Assembly (NCBI GenBank): GCA_021776195.1
Contig: JAJFGK010000046.1
Span: forward strand, 1 to 29,759
DNA from: Kiloniellaceae bacterium
GTDB lineage: Bacteria; Pseudomonadota; Alphaproteobacteria; Kiloniellales; Kiloniellaceae
Direction: 5' to 3'
DNA: 29,759 nt
Part shown: piece by piece, positions 1-7,115 of the stretch
Numbering within the stretch: position 1 is the first letter of the stretch
How the letters are laid out: each line of letters begins with the position of its first letter
The notes under the pieces: generated by a model
Told to the model about the DNA's origin: nothing
The model's input: only the letters and a program-made list of their open reading frames with translations
Database searches by the model: none
Position numbers and translations under genes: made by a program

Positions 1-120
1 CTTGGCCTTGTGCGGTCCGTACTGCAAAAGCGCATCGCCCGGAATCGATAGCTTCTCCGCAATCGATCCTATCGGCTGCATCACCGCCTCGCGCGCTATC
101 TCGATATCGCTCTTGACCAT
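1..120 (-). CDS. fhs: Formate--tetrahydrofolate ligase, N-terminal fragment cut by the window edge
   Basis: The minus strand opens with ATG at 120 and runs in frame off the window, giving 40 residues. It begins MVKSDIEIAREAV and continues with MQPIGSIAEKL, then SIPGDALLQYGPHKAK. This matches the conserved amino end of formate-tetrahydrofolate ligase (SDIEIAQ...KPI..IA..LGI....YG.YKAK). The family joins formate to tetrahydrofolate with ATP hydrolysis in the cytoplasmic one-carbon pathway. An AGGGGA Shine-Dalgarno sequence lies about 9 bases upstream of the ATG. The nucleotide-binding and catalytic regions are outside the window, so only the N-terminus supports the call. The opposite-strand reading of this DNA is a shadow. 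Confidence 0.85.
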   Translation of the reverse strand, partial: MVKSDIEIAREAVMQPIGSIAEKLSIPGDALLQYGPHKAK

Positions 121-310
121 CAATCCAAGTCCCCTGTTCAAATATGTAGTGGCCCGGATCCTAGCGACCGCGCGAGGCCCGCTATAGTCAGGAACCGACC
201 GCGAGTCGGATCACATCCGCCATGCGGCATCACCGATCGGTGAGGCGGTCTTGACAGGCCGTGCCACGATTTTAGGCTCGTTGCCGGCCGGTGAGACCTT
301 CGAGGCGAAC

Positions 311-1132
311 ATGACCATCCTGCGACGCGACATCAGCGCTGGCGAAATCGAGGCCTACCAGGAAGACGGCATCGTCTGCCTGCGCGGTCTCTTCGATGCC
401 GACGAGGTCGAGCGACTGCGGCAGGCGGCCGAGGACAGCATGGCGGCCCCGCCGGGCGACCTGGTCATGGAGATCGCCGACTTGAAGAAGGCGAAGGGCC
501 GATTCTTCTTCGATACCTTCGTCTGGCTGCGCAACGAGATCTGCCGCGACTTCGTCCACAGGTCTGCGGCAGCGGAAATCGCCGGCCGGCTGATGCGCTC
601 GACCAAGTCCAATATTCTCTTCGACCAGTGGCTGATCAAGGAGCCGGGCACTCTGGTGGAAACCCCCTGGCATCACGACATGCCCTATTGGCCGGTGCTG
701 GGAGATCAGGTCTGCACCCTCTGGCTGGCGCTCGATCCCGTGACCGCCGACAGCGGCGCGGTCGAGTACATCAAGGGCTCGCACCGCTGGGGCCAGCGCC
801 TCAAGCCGGAGACCTTCAGCGGCACCGTGACCTTCGACGAGGATCTGCCGCCGGTGCCCGACATCGAGGCCGAGCGCGAGCGCCACGATATCGTGTCCTT
901 CGATCTGGAACCCGGCGACTGCACCGTGCATCACGGCCTGTTGGTGCATCATGCGCCGGGCAATGCCCGGGCCGACCGCCGCCGCCGCGCCTATGTGACG
1001 CGCTGGACCGGCGACGAGGCGCGCTTTTATCCCCACGACGGCATCCAGCATATGCCGCCGCTCCCGGAGATCCAGGCCGGCGGGCCCATGGACAGCGACC
1101 TCTGGCCGGTGGTCTGGCGCGCGCCTCACTGA
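311..1132 (+). CDS. Phytanoyl-CoA dioxygenase (PhyH) family Fe(II)/2-oxoglutarate oxygenase
   Basis: This 273-residue protein belongs to the PhyH family, cytoplasmic non-haem iron oxygenases that hydroxylate small molecules using 2-oxoglutarate and O2. The iron-binding HxD is in TPWHHDMPYW (His121, Asp123). A distal histidine is in LVHHAPGN (about His214), followed by the basic segment RRRRAYVTRW that can hold 2-oxoglutarate. GDQVCTLWLALDPV and YIKGSHRWG are typical core strands. I chose ATG 311 over an upstream TTG at 251 because the fold begins right after it and AGG lies a few bases before it. It shares the core pattern EPGT...TPWHxD.PY...GDQ...LWLALDPV with the dioxygenase at 8595-9440, so the two are paralogues. 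It lacks the long EctD signature, so it is not ectoine hydroxylase. The substrate is unknown. Its 3' end overlaps the convergent acetyltransferase gene by 7 bases. Confidence 0.88.
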   Translation: MTILRRDISAGEIEAYQEDGIVCLRGLFDADEVERLRQAAEDSMAAPPGDLVMEIADLKKAKGRFFFDTFVWLRNEICRDFVHRSAAAEIAGRLMRSTKSNILFDQWLIKEPGTLVETPWHHDMPYWPVLGDQVCTLWLALDPVTADSGAVEYIKGSHRWGQRLKPETFSGTVTFDEDLPPVPDIEAERERHDIVSFDLEPGDCTVHHGLLVHHAPGNARADRRRRAYVTRWTGDEARFYPHDGIQHMPPLPEIQAGGPMDSDLWPVVWRAPH

Positions 1133-1629
1133 GCCGCGGCTTCCTCCAGCGACTGCACCAGACGCGGCAGGGTGCGGCCCGGGATCGACCCGGAAGGCGC
1201 CTCGCCGATGCGCCGGAATCCCTGGTTTTCGTAGAACCCGACCGCGTTGGGGTCGCTGTCGACGAAGAGCCGGCGGAGCCCCTGGGCACGGGCCGCCTCG
1301 AGGAGGGCGGTCATCAGGCGGCCGCCGAGGCCCGATCCGATCGACGCCGGCTCGACGAAGACATCCTCGACCTCGCCGATGGCGATGCCGCCGCTGTCCT
1401 CGGCGACCGAGAATCCGGCACATCCGGCGATCTCGCCATCCTGCTCGGCGACAATGAAGACCTCCCGTTCGATCCGTGCCGGGGTAATCGTCAGCTCGGC
1501 CCGGCAGGCCGCCATGAAGGCTTCGTCGTAGCCCCAGTGGGCCTTGGAGCGCAGCGCGAGGTCGGTCAGCCGCTCGGCTTCGTCGGGCCTGGCGGGCCTC
1601 AATTTTGCGCTGATGGGGCTCTCTTGCAT
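1126..1629 (-). CDS. GNAT-family N-acetyltransferase
   Basis: This 167-residue protein has the GNAT fold, which transfers an acetyl group from acetyl-CoA to an amine or small molecule. The N-terminal strand is LRPARPDEAERLTDLALRSK. Motif A is EVEDVFVEPASIGSGLGGRLM, whose GSGLGG stands in for the usual Q/RxxGxG/A pyrophosphate loop. The C-terminal motif B includes DPNAVGFYENQGFRRIGE, the common NAVGFYEKxGF signature. It starts at ATG 1629 and faces away from the lipoprotein gene at 1701, with only 71 bases between them for divergent promoters. Its stop overlaps the end of the convergent PhyH gene. GNAT substrates cannot be read from sequence, so none is proposed. Confidence 0.88.
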   Translation of the reverse strand: MQESPISAKLRPARPDEAERLTDLALRSKAHWGYDEAFMAACRAELTITPARIEREVFIVAEQDGEIAGCAGFSVAEDSGGIAIGEVEDVFVEPASIGSGLGGRLMTALLEAARAQGLRRLFVDSDPNAVGFYENQGFRRIGEAPSGSIPGRTLPRLVQSLEEAAAQ

Positions 1630-1700
1630 GGAAAAAGGTTTAACAGATCACGACGCGATAGGTTAGCACTTCTTGATGCCGCCGCGCTTCGCTGCGGTCC

Positions 1701-3692
1701 ATGAGGAATGCCGTCTTGCCGTCGTTCGCCTTCCGCGGTCTTGCTTTCGTCTTGCTGGTCCTTGGCGCCTGCGCCCCGACGCGCCCGGCCGAGGTAATCA
1801 CCGATCGAACCGAGGCCCGCGGTCTGGCCGCGCCCCGGGCCGAGGAGGTCTTTCACTTCGTCGTCTATGGCGACCGCACCGGCGGGCCGGCAGAGGGGGT
1901 CGAGATCCTGGCCCAGGCAGTCGAGGAGACCAACCTGCTGGACCCCGACCTGGTGATGACCGTCGGCGATTTGGTAGAGGGCTACAATCAGCGCCCGGAA
2001 TGGCTCGAGCAAATGCGCGCGTATCGCGCCATCATGGACCGTCTGGAGATGGACTGGTACCCGGTGGCCGGGAACCACGATATCTACTGGTTCGGCGAGG
2101 ACCGCCCGCCCGGGCACCATGAGGGCGACTACGAAGCGAACTTCGGCCCGCTGTGGTACTGGTTCGCCCACAAGAACGCGGCCTTCGTGGTGCTCTATAC
2201 CGATGAGGGCGACCCCGAGACCGGCAGGAAGAGTTTTGGCGACGCCGCGACCACGCAGATGAGTCCTCGGCAGATCGCCTGGCTGGAGCGAACCCTGGCC
2301 GCCACCGCCGGCTTCGATCATGTCTTCGTGTTCATGCACCATCCCCGTTGGATCGAGAGGATCTACCCCGAGACCAACTGGCCGAAGGTGCATGCCCTGC
2401 TCGCCGCGGCCGGCAACGTGAGCGCTGTCTTCGCCGGTCACATTCACCGGCAACGCTATGAGGGTTTGCGCGACGGCATCCTCTACTACGCCCTGGCCAC
2501 GATCGGCGGCGGAATGCCGATGGACAAGCCGGGAACCGGCTGGGCCAATCACATGGACCTGATGACGGTGCGGGGGTCCAGCTTCGAAATCGCCTCGATC
2601 CCGGTGGGCGTGGTCTACGACCCCAAGACCATGACACCGGCCTACCTGGATGCCGTCCAAAAGGCGACGCGCCTGCCGATCACCTTGCAGTCCGAGGGCC
2701 TGGCCCTGGGCGCCGATGGCGCCGCCCAGGGCAGTGTCGCCTATCGCGTCGACAACAACGGCACCGGGCCCGTGAAGGTTACCCTCGCGGCCCAGGCGGA
2801 AAACGGCGGCGGCTGGTCCTACCGGCCGCGCAGCCATAGCGGCCGGCTGGAGCCCGGCGAGAGCCTGGATGTTACCGTCCAGCTGGAGCGCCGTCCGGAC
2901 GACCTGGCCGGGCTTCTCTCGGTCCCCGAAATTGTTCTCGACGTCGACTACCTGGGCGGGCCGAAAGCGGTCGCCCTGCCGCAGCGCTCCCGTCCCGTCG
3001 CCTTGGAGCCGGAGGCCTTGGATCTGGCGGACTGGCCGCTCGAGGGCGATCAGGTGCTGCTGTTGGACGGCAGCGGGGCGAGCCTGTGGTTTCCCGAGAG
3101 CCGGATCCGTCTGCCGCAGGGGCCCTTCACCCTGGAGACCTGGTTCCGCGCCGATGATCCGGAGCGCAATCAGGCGCTGCTCGCCAAAACCGATGAGTCC
3201 GGTTTCGCCCTGGCGCTGGTCAAGGGCCGGCCCCACGTCTTTGCCCATTTCGGCGGAGCGGGCTACACGATCGCCCGCGGCGGACCCGAGAACGCGGTCG
3301 AAAAGGGCACCTGGCACCACATGGCCGGGGTCTTCGATGGCGCCGAGCTGCGGCTTTATCTGGACGGCCGCTTGATCGCCAGCGAGGCCACGGGCGGCCT
3401 GCGCAGAGGCAACGGCCAGCCGCTCTACGTCGGTGCCGAACCGGGCGACAGGGGCCGGCCGGTCTTTCCCTTCAAAGGCGCGTTGGACGAGGTGCGGATC
3501 TCCACTGTCGCTCGCTATCGAGGCGAAGCCTTCGATCCCCCCCGCCGCCATCGGGCCGATGCGCAGACCTACCTGCTGCTGCACATGGATCGGCCCGCGG
3601 CACCCTTTGCCCTCGATGCCTCGCCGGCGCGGCGTCATGGCCTCGGTGTCGGCGCCCTGGCCTTCGAGCCAGCGCCGACCGCACTGCCGTGA
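1701..3692 (+). CDS. Lipoprotein metallophosphoesterase with C-terminal LamG/concanavalin-like domain
   Basis: This 663-residue protein starts with a lipoprotein signal peptide whose lipobox ends LVLGAC (Cys24), so it should be anchored in a membrane and face the periplasm or surface. Residues about 50-260 form a calcineurin-like phosphoesterase domain: GDR (57-59), VGD (88-90), GNHD (124-127), HH (213-214) and GHIH (246-249) are the expected metal-site motifs. Motif I is GDRT rather than the classical DxH, so one metal ligand differs. Residues about 475-640 form a LamG/concanavalin-like jelly roll, seen in FTLETWFRADD, GTWHHMAGVFD, LYLDGRLIAS and GALDEVRIS, which commonly binds carbohydrate or protein. 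A surface-attached phosphatase or nuclease is likely; the substrate is unknown. No good Shine-Dalgarno precedes the ATG. The AT-rich segment begins right after the stop. Confidence 0.88.
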   Translation: MRNAVLPSFAFRGLAFVLLVLGACAPTRPAEVITDRTEARGLAAPRAEEVFHFVVYGDRTGGPAEGVEILAQAVEETNLLDPDLVMTVGDLVEGYNQRPEWLEQMRAYRAIMDRLEMDWYPVAGNHDIYWFGEDRPPGHHEGDYEANFGPLWYWFAHKNAAFVVLYTDEGDPETGRKSFGDAATTQMSPRQIAWLERTLAATAGFDHVFVFMHHPRWIERIYPETNWPKVHALLAAAGNVSAVFAGHIHRQRYEGLRDGILYYALATIGGGMPMDKPGTGWANHMDLMTVRGSSFEIASIPVGVVYDPKTMTPAYLDAVQKATRLPITLQSEGLALGADGAAQGSVAYRVDNNGTGPVKVTLAAQAENGGGWSYRPRSHSGRLEPGESLDVTVQLERRPDDLAGLLSVPEIVLDVDYLGGPKAVALPQRSRPVALEPEALDLADWPLEGDQVLLLDGSGASLWFPESRIRLPQGPFTLETWFRADDPERNQALLAKTDESGFALALVKGRPHVFAHFGGAGYTIARGGPENAVEKGTWHHMAGVFDGAELRLYLDGRLIASEATGGLRRGNGQPLYVGAEPGDRGRPVFPFKGALDEVRISTVARYRGEAFDPPRRHRADAQTYLLLHMDRPAAPFALDASPARRHGLGVGALAFEPAPTALP

Positions 3693-3755
3693 GCCCGATA
3701 GTTTGTAAATTAGATATAATTAGAAGCATATTATTCAGAATTTATACGATAATTA

Positions 3756-3785
3756 TTGTACAAGATTAAATAAAAAAAATATTCT
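3756..3785 (+). promoter_or_regulatory. Possible sigma-70 promoter for the TPR gene
   Basis: TTGTAC (3756-3761) is followed after 18 bases by TATTCT (3780-3785), with an A-rich spacer. Transcription would begin near 3792, upstream of the hairpin and leader frame. AT-rich DNA yields such matches by chance, so this is a moderate call. Confidence 0.35.
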
Positions 3786-3811
3786 ATTTGAGTTGCGTCA
3801 GTAACAGTAAT

Positions 3812-3832
3812 TCTCTATTTATAAAATAGAGA
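3812..3832. promoter_or_regulatory. Perfect 9-bp inverted repeat in the AT-rich 5' region
   Basis: TCTCTATTT (3812-3820) and AAATAGAGA (3824-3832) are exact reverse complements around a 3-base loop, ATA. There is no following T run. It sits about 56 bases before the possible leader start, so an operator or an mRNA hairpin in the 5' leader of the TPR gene is more likely than a terminator for the lipoprotein gene, whose stop is 120 bases away. Confidence 0.6.
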
Positions 3833-3887
3833 TGCACGGCGCCAGGACTGGCGCGCGCCCAGGTAGGGTGTTGGAGGAAATGCGATC

Positions 3888-3950
3888 ATGACGATCGTTC
3901 AGGACATTTGCACATTGGTCTTAACCCGGGCGGTGCCGCATGGTCGCTAA
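3888..3950 (+). CDS. Possible 20-codon leader peptide overlapping the TPR gene
   Basis: An ATG at 3888 follows a strong GGAGG (3873-3877) with 10-base spacing. It opens a 20-codon frame (MTIVQDICTL... ending VPHGR) that stops at TAA 3948-3950. The TPR gene starts inside it at ATG 3940, in another frame, with no Shine-Dalgarno of its own. The in-frame stop at 3922-3924 and the lack of other start codons rule out an upstream start for the TPR protein. Translation of this leader could therefore deliver ribosomes to 3940 (translational coupling). No function of the peptide itself is implied. Confidence 0.4.
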   Translation: MTIVQDICTLVLTRAVPHGR

Positions 3951-5391
3951 GCTCCCGGCCGGCACTGACCATCTCCGTTCGGTCAAACCATCCGAGTTCG
4001 GCGATGATCCTATCGTCGCGAGCGAGCTGGCGATCGCTGAGATGGCCCATCGCAGAGGCGACCTCGCCGCCGCGCAGCACGGTTATGCCCGGGTTCTTTT
4101 GCGTGCACCCAAATCGGTCGAGGCGCTGCGGGGCCTCGGCGTCCTGGCGGCGCGGCGTGGCGAGCGCCAGCAGGGTCAGCAATTGCTGGCCGCTGCGATC
4201 CGCCTGGCCCCGGACCGGTCGATGCTACACAGCGACCTGGGCAACCTGTTGCTGGCCCAGGGCGACCCCCGCGCGGCGGTGAAATCCTTTCAGCGTGCGG
4301 TGCAGCTCGATCCGAGCGATGGCACGCTGCGTGTTGCCCTGTCCGAGGCCTTGCTGGAGGCCGGCGCCTTCGAAGAAGCGCTGGTGACCTTGGAAGAGGC
4401 CATCCGCGCCGATCCGGGTCTGGCGGAGGCCCAGTGGGCCCTGGCAAGGCTGCAACTGCTACTCGGCGACTTCCTGAAGGGCTGGCGCGGTTACCGTTGG
4501 GGCTACGAGGCTGGGGCGCGGCGCTGGCGGGCGCCGCCCTTGCCCGAGTACGCGGGGCGCGCCGATCCGGGTTGTACGGTCGTGGTCTGGGCCGATGGGC
4601 CGGTCAGCGATCAGATCATGTTCGCGCGCCTGTTGCCGCGCCTGACAGTGCGGGTCAAGCGGGTCGTGGCCCTGGTCGACCCGGAACTGGTGCCCTTCTT
4701 TAGTCGCGCCTTTCCCAATGTCATTGCCATGGCGCCCCTGGAACCCCTGGAGTTGCGGCGCCTGGTACCGGAGGCTACGGATCAGTTGGCGATGAGCGAC
4801 CTGGCTCGAATCCTCGTCCCCGATATCGGGTCGCTGCAGGACCAGGATGCCTTTTTCAAGGTCGACCGGCTCAAGCGGACCGAGCTGCGCCGGCGCTATC
4901 GCGGCGACGCCAACGAGCGTCTGGTCGGCCTGATCTGGCGCGGTGCCGCCCCTGTTACCGCCAAGGGCCCGACGCAGCGGCGGACGCTTGTCGATCTCAA
5001 GGATCTGACGCCGATCCTCACGCAGCCGCGCCTGCGCTTCGTCTCCCTGCAACCCGACGCGGACCGGGCCGAGCTGGAGGAGGTCAACCGGCACTTCGGC
5101 GTCGAGCTGGTGGGCGAAAGCAGCGAGACCCCGATCCGCAGCCTCGAGGACATGGCGGCGCGCCTTGTCGCCATGGACCATGTGGTCTCGATCGATTCGC
5201 CGGCCGCCCATCTGGCCGGTGCTTTGGGGGTCCGGACCCATCTGCTGCTGCCGTCCCTGCCGGACTGGCGCTGGGGACTGCAAGGCGTTCGCACACCTTG
5301 GTACGATACCCTGCGGCTCTATCGACGACCGCGCGACGGCGACTGGCGGGTGCCGCTATCGCGCTTGGCCATGGCCCTGACGTCGAGGTGA
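3940..5391 (+). CDS. TPR protein with glycosyltransferase-9-like C-terminal domain
   Basis: This 483-residue protein has tandem tetratricopeptide repeats over about residues 28-165, for example GDLAAAQHGYARVLLRAP, LGNLLLAQGDPRAAVKSFQRA and LLEAGAFEEALVTLEEAI. After the linker GDFLKGWRGYRWGYEAG comes a domain of about 290 residues resembling ADP-heptose-type (GT9-like) transferases that follow TPR arrays in proteobacteria. Diagnostic pieces are VVVWADGPVSDQIMFARLLP near 208, LVGLIWRG near 328, and near the end VVSIDSPAAHLAGALGVRTH and LPSLPDWRWG. Such proteins are usually cytoplasmic and linked to glycan or protein glycosylation, but donor and acceptor cannot be inferred. The start at 3940 lacks a ribosome site and overlaps the leader frame. 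The AT-rich upstream DNA contrasts with the ordinary high-GC coding region. Confidence 0.82.
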   Translation: MVAKLPAGTDHLRSVKPSEFGDDPIVASELAIAEMAHRRGDLAAAQHGYARVLLRAPKSVEALRGLGVLAARRGERQQGQQLLAAAIRLAPDRSMLHSDLGNLLLAQGDPRAAVKSFQRAVQLDPSDGTLRVALSEALLEAGAFEEALVTLEEAIRADPGLAEAQWALARLQLLLGDFLKGWRGYRWGYEAGARRWRAPPLPEYAGRADPGCTVVVWADGPVSDQIMFARLLPRLTVRVKRVVALVDPELVPFFSRAFPNVIAMAPLEPLELRRLVPEATDQLAMSDLARILVPDIGSLQDQDAFFKVDRLKRTELRRRYRGDANERLVGLIWRGAAPVTAKGPTQRRTLVDLKDLTPILTQPRLRFVSLQPDADRAELEEVNRHFGVELVGESSETPIRSLEDMAARLVAMDHVVSIDSPAAHLAGALGVRTHLLLPSLPDWRWGLQGVRTPWYDTLRLYRRPRDGDWRVPLSRLAMALTSR

Positions 5392-5522
5392 ACCGGCAGT
5401 GGCGCCGCCACCGCGAGCCGGTCCGAAACTATGGTCCTGACAAGAGAAGCCCCAGGGCGCTAGTCTCTCTCTGCGCCGGAGAGGATTGGGTTGCCGGCCG
5501 GAATACTGGGAGGGACGAGGCC

Positions 5523-5912
5523 ATGATCGTAAAGACCCTGCGGGATATCGAGGGCACCAAGAACGACACCCGGGGCACCGGCTGGTCGAGCCAGCGCTTT
5601 TCCCTGGCCGAGGACGGCCTCGGCTTCACCATGACCGAGACCACCGTGGATGCCGGGGTCGATCACGTGCTGTGGTACAAGCACCACCTGGAGGCCTGTT
5701 ACTGCTTCGAGGGCGAGGGCGAGGTCGAGGATCTGACCACCGGCGAGAAGTACGCCATCAAGCCGGGCACCTTCTATGCCCTGGACAAGCACGACCGCCA
5801 CGCCTTTCGCGCCTTCACCCGGATGAAACTGGCCTGCGTCTTCACCCCGGCCCTGACCGGCGGCGAGACCCACGATGCCGACGGCAGCTACCTGCCGGCC
5901 GGCGAGGGATAG
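5523..5912 (+). CDS. ectC: L-ectoine synthase, orphan copy
   Basis: EctC closes N-gamma-acetyl-L-2,4-diaminobutyrate to the compatible solute ectoine in the cytoplasm; it is an iron-dependent cupin of about 130 residues, and this one has 129. The match runs full length: MIVKTLRDIEGT, then W21, R25, T40 and Y52, HHLEACYCFEGEGEVEDLTTGE, IKPGTFYALDKHDRHAFRAF and ACVFTPALTGGETHD. Glu57, Tyr85 and His93, the reported iron ligands of characterised EctC, fall at exactly those positions, so the enzyme is probably active. ATG 5523 follows GGGAGG. No ectA, ectB, ectD or ask_ect is nearby; the flanking genes are the TPR protein and, convergently 11 bases away, a small cupin. It is therefore a solitary ectC, a known class thought to use an imported or alternative precursor. 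Confidence 0.93.
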   Translation: MIVKTLRDIEGTKNDTRGTGWSSQRFSLAEDGLGFTMTETTVDAGVDHVLWYKHHLEACYCFEGEGEVEDLTTGEKYAIKPGTFYALDKHDRHAFRAFTRMKLACVFTPALTGGETHDADGSYLPAGEG

Positions 5913-5923
5913 CGCAAAACCGC

Positions 5924-6208
5924 CTACTTGAACTCGACCTCCATGAAGGCGAACTCGTAGTCGTTCGCGTTGATCACGTCGTGCTCGACGCCGAGATCGC
6001 GGTAGTAGGGAATACCGTGCTTGAGCTCGGCGATGGTCTCCTTCTGGTCGCCGGTGACGATCTTCAGATTGCCGTCCATCAGGGGGACCACGACGTAGTT
6101 CATCTCGTGGCGGTGCCAGCCGGTGGCGGCGCCGGGGGCGAAACGCCATTCGGTCACCCGGGTCTGCTCGTTGTCGATAAAAACGGTCGGGGTCGCGGCC
6201 TGGCTCAT
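5924..6208 (-). CDS. Small cupin-domain protein
   Basis: This 94-residue protein is one cupin barrel. The metal-binding motif 1 is visible as GAATGWHRHEMNYVVVPLMDG, with two histidines (His32, His34) followed by an acidic residue. A second histidine region lies in GVEHDVINANDYEF. Such single-domain cupins bind a divalent metal and act as isomerases, dioxygenases or sensors; the sequence does not tell which. ATG 6208 has GGAGAGGA upstream on the minus strand. The gene is 40 bases downstream of the hydantoin-racemase-like gene on the same strand, so the two are probably co-transcribed and the cupin may act on a related substrate. Confidence 0.85.
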   Translation of the reverse strand: MSQAATPTVFIDNEQTRVTEWRFAPGAATGWHRHEMNYVVVPLMDGNLKIVTGDQKETIAELKHGIPYYRDLGVEHDVINANDYEFAFMEVEFK

Positions 6209-6248
6209 GAAACGGGTCCTCTCCGGGGGGCGGGAATCGCGATGGGAA

Positions 6249-6902
6249 CTAATGGATGGCGACCCGGCCGATAGCCATTGTCGCGGCGGCCTGACAGGGC
6301 TCGATGACCGGCAGGCCGAGGCGCTCCTGCAGCGCGGCGCGGTGGTCGGCCATGCCGGCACAGCCCATGACCAGCACATCGGCGCCGTCCTGGTCGCGCA
6401 GCGTCTCGCCGACCTCGGTCATGCGGTTCAGGACCGCATCGCCGGCCGCCAGGTCGCCCACGCCCAGGCCGACGGGGCGGTCGCCGGCAAAGCGGCTGTC
6501 CAGGCCCATGGCGCGAATGAAACGCAGATGGCGCGAGACCGAGCCCGGCAGGATGGCGATCACGCCGAAGCGCTCGCCCCGGGTCAGGGCGGTCAGGATG
6601 CCGCACTCGGCAATCCCCAGGACCGGTCGGCCGGTGGCCTCGCGCAGGGCATGGAGACCGGGGTCGCTGAAGCAGGCGATCACGAAGGCGCCGGCCTCGT
6701 TGTCGCTCTCGGCGAGGCGGCAGAGCGGCCCGATCACGCTGTCGGCGTCGCGCTGGCTCTCGATGCCCCTGGGGCCTTCCGCCAGGGTGGCGCAGCGCAG
6801 CCCGGGGCCGCCGGCGAAGCGCAGGGGCGCCAGCGCGCGGTCGATGCCCGCGGTCACGGTTTGGTTGGAATTGGGGTTGATCACCAGAATGTCACCGCTC
6901 AT
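6249..6902 (-). CDS. Hydantoin racemase-like protein (Asp/Glu racemase superfamily)
   Basis: This 217-residue protein belongs to the cofactor-independent Asp/Glu/hydantoin racemase superfamily, which inverts a chiral carbon with two cysteines. The N-terminal strand ILVINPNSNQTVT is diagnostic for the hydantoin branch. The two catalytic cysteines are Cys77 (VIACFSDPGL) and Cys181 (VMGCAGMA), close to Cys76/Cys181 known for hydantoin racemases. It also has GIAECGILTAL and GLPVIEPCQAA, as expected. It starts at ATG 6902, next to a 213-base region shared with the divergent oxygenase gene at 7116. No hydantoinase or carbamoylase gene is in the window, so the substrate could be another hydantoin- or allantoin-like compound. 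It is not EutA of ectoine breakdown, despite being near ectC. Confidence 0.88.
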   Translation of the reverse strand: MSGDILVINPNSNQTVTAGIDRALAPLRFAGGPGLRCATLAEGPRGIESQRDADSVIGPLCRLAESDNEAGAFVIACFSDPGLHALREATGRPVLGIAECGILTALTRGERFGVIAILPGSVSRHLRFIRAMGLDSRFAGDRPVGLGVGDLAAGDAVLNRMTEVGETLRDQDGADVLVMGCAGMADHRAALQERLGLPVIEPCQAAATMAIGRVAIH

Positions 6903-7115
6903 GCTTTGCCGTCTCGACCTGTTGTGCCGGGCGCCAGTCTTCGCTCTGGCAGCCGGCTGGTCAAGGCCCCGTCGGCTGTAGGCAAGTTCGGTTCTGGGAC
7001 TGGTTCGAACCGCTGCCACTCTTGGCCGGGGCTGGGCCGCTATGCTAGGTATCGCGGGTGTCGGCCTGGGCTGGCACCCATGGCAGGCCCCACCGCAGCT
7101 AGCAAGAGTGAAACC

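Larger units (their letters stand above)
3693..3835. other. Strongly AT-rich intergenic segment
   Basis: Composition drops abruptly here: positions 3721-3780 contain only 10 G/C by hand count (about 17%), while the surrounding genes are well above 60% GC. It contains a perfect TATAAT at 3715-3720, an A run at 3772-3779 and a perfect hairpin at 3812-3832. No coding frame of note crosses it. It probably holds the promoter of the downstream TPR gene and may be of foreign origin or a target for a nucleoid protein; that is inference. Confidence 0.8.

Noticed and set aside
311..1132. Possible ectoine hydroxylase (EctD), given the nearby ectC
   Set aside because: Neither this protein nor the PhyH protein at 8595-9440 carries the EctD-specific sequence around the iron-binding HxD; both have TPWHxDxPY instead.
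1599..3638. Open minus-strand frame of 679 codons opposite the lipoprotein phosphoesterase gene
   Set aside because: It has no recognisable motif and is low-complexity Gly/Ala/Arg/Gln-rich. The plus-strand gene has clear domains, so this is a GC-driven shadow.
6249..6902. Possible EutA of ectoine breakdown, given the nearby ectC
   Set aside because: The VINPNSN start and the Cys77/Cys181 spacing fit hydantoin racemase, and no eutB-E genes are present.
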